Positions 42,356 to 42,553 of a stretch of 42,553 nucleotides of DNA are shown here, piece after piece. The DNA is taken from the NCBI GenBank assembly GCA_024682375.1, contig JAIKZI010000062.1:1-42553 (forward strand), in the 5' to 3' direction. Source of the DNA: Lachnospiraceae bacterium (lineage in GTDB: Bacteria > Bacillota > Clostridia > Lachnospirales > Lachnospiraceae). The translations under genes were made by a program, and so were the position numbers. Under the pieces are notes generated by a model. The model ran no database searches and was not told the DNA's origin. It saw only the letters and a list, made by a program, of their open reading frames with translations. Position 1 is the stretch's first letter, and every line of letters begins with the position of its first letter.

Positions 42356-42553
42356 CTAAAAGAAGTTTACTTCTACTAATAGGAGTCCAAGTGCAAATAC
42401 TGTAATGATTCCCATCAGAGGCATAATAAACTTAAGCCATTTATCATATGTTACATCTACCATAGACAAACTAGCAAGGATAAGTCCTGTAGGTGTAATA
42501 AATGAGATAAGTCCAAGTCCATACATGTAGCATGAAATAATAACATCTCTAGG
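42356..42553 (-). CDS. YfcC/DcuC-type carrier, C-terminal end (partial)
   Basis: The last 65 residues of a membrane protein cut by the window edge. CYMYGLGLISFITPTGLIL, then VDVTYDKWLKF and a final hydrophobic segment ending EVNFF, resemble the C-terminus of YfcC-family (C4-dicarboxylate/basic amino acid-like) carriers. The rest lies beyond position 42553. The substrate cannot be told from this part. Confidence 0.6.
   Translation of the reverse strand, partial: PRDVIISCYMYGLGLISFITPTGLILASLSMVDVTYDKWLKFIMPLMGIITVFALGLLLVEVNFF

Overview
The window comes from a low-GC, anaerobic, fermentative Firmicute, most likely a gut or rumen Lachnospiraceae related to Agathobacter, Roseburia or Butyrivibrio. 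This rests on AT-rich coding, strong AGGAGG-type ribosome sites, the pflB-pflA pair, a clostridial-type sensor kinase, and a sulfosugar operon of the kind reported from Eubacterium rectale. Most genes lie on the minus strand. I see no tRNA, rRNA, CRISPR array, transposase, integrase or prophage gene.

Region 1 (1-10970, minus): guaA with its own promoter, preceded in transcription order by a complete transaldolase-type sulfoglycolysis operon. From its promoter the operon runs: sulfoquinovosidase (GH31), GPH/MFS symporter, sulfofructose transaldolase, sulfolactaldehyde reductase, a DUF4867 protein, a TauE/SafE exporter, a sulfoquinovose isomerase and a ROK regulator. The parts fit one job: take up sulfoquinovose or its glycosides, release and isomerise SQ, transfer the C3 unit to a glycolytic acceptor, reduce sulfolactaldehyde to dihydroxypropanesulfonate (DHPS) and export it. 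A perfect AT-rich palindrome overlapping the -10 box is the likely ROK operator.

Region 2 (10970-31614): housekeeping genes. They are a small FliD-like protein; upp/aroK-like/trkA/trkH divergent from uraA; an S9 peptidase; a PD-(D/E)XK (sce7726) gene with yitT; pflBA; a small membrane protein; a sensor kinase/response regulator pair; a DeoR regulator; a membrane-anchored GDPD; and a MATE pump.

Region 3 (about 31640-33220) holds no credible gene and is the most unusual stretch. Fourteen tandem copies of a 74-bp unit, with no indels, are bounded by two large nested palindromes. The cores of the palindromes are homologous and in opposite orientation, and together they carry six copies of a short motif (ATCAGYGGTTAATWAAC or its CCGGTATTAAC variant). 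The outer arm of the right palindrome includes the last codons of the neighbouring ABC permease. I know of no described element with this architecture.

Region 4 (33204-42553): a MacB/FtsX-type ABC exporter whose leader holds a perfect 15-bp inverted repeat. Next is a 3.2-kb module (lipoprotein, papain-like amidase, divergent regulator with two HTH domains) bracketed by direct repeats of a terminator. Then come asnB, a DUF3990 protein and the C-terminal end of a YfcC-type carrier cut by the window edge.

All function calls come from reading motifs and context. No database search, folding or alignment program was run.
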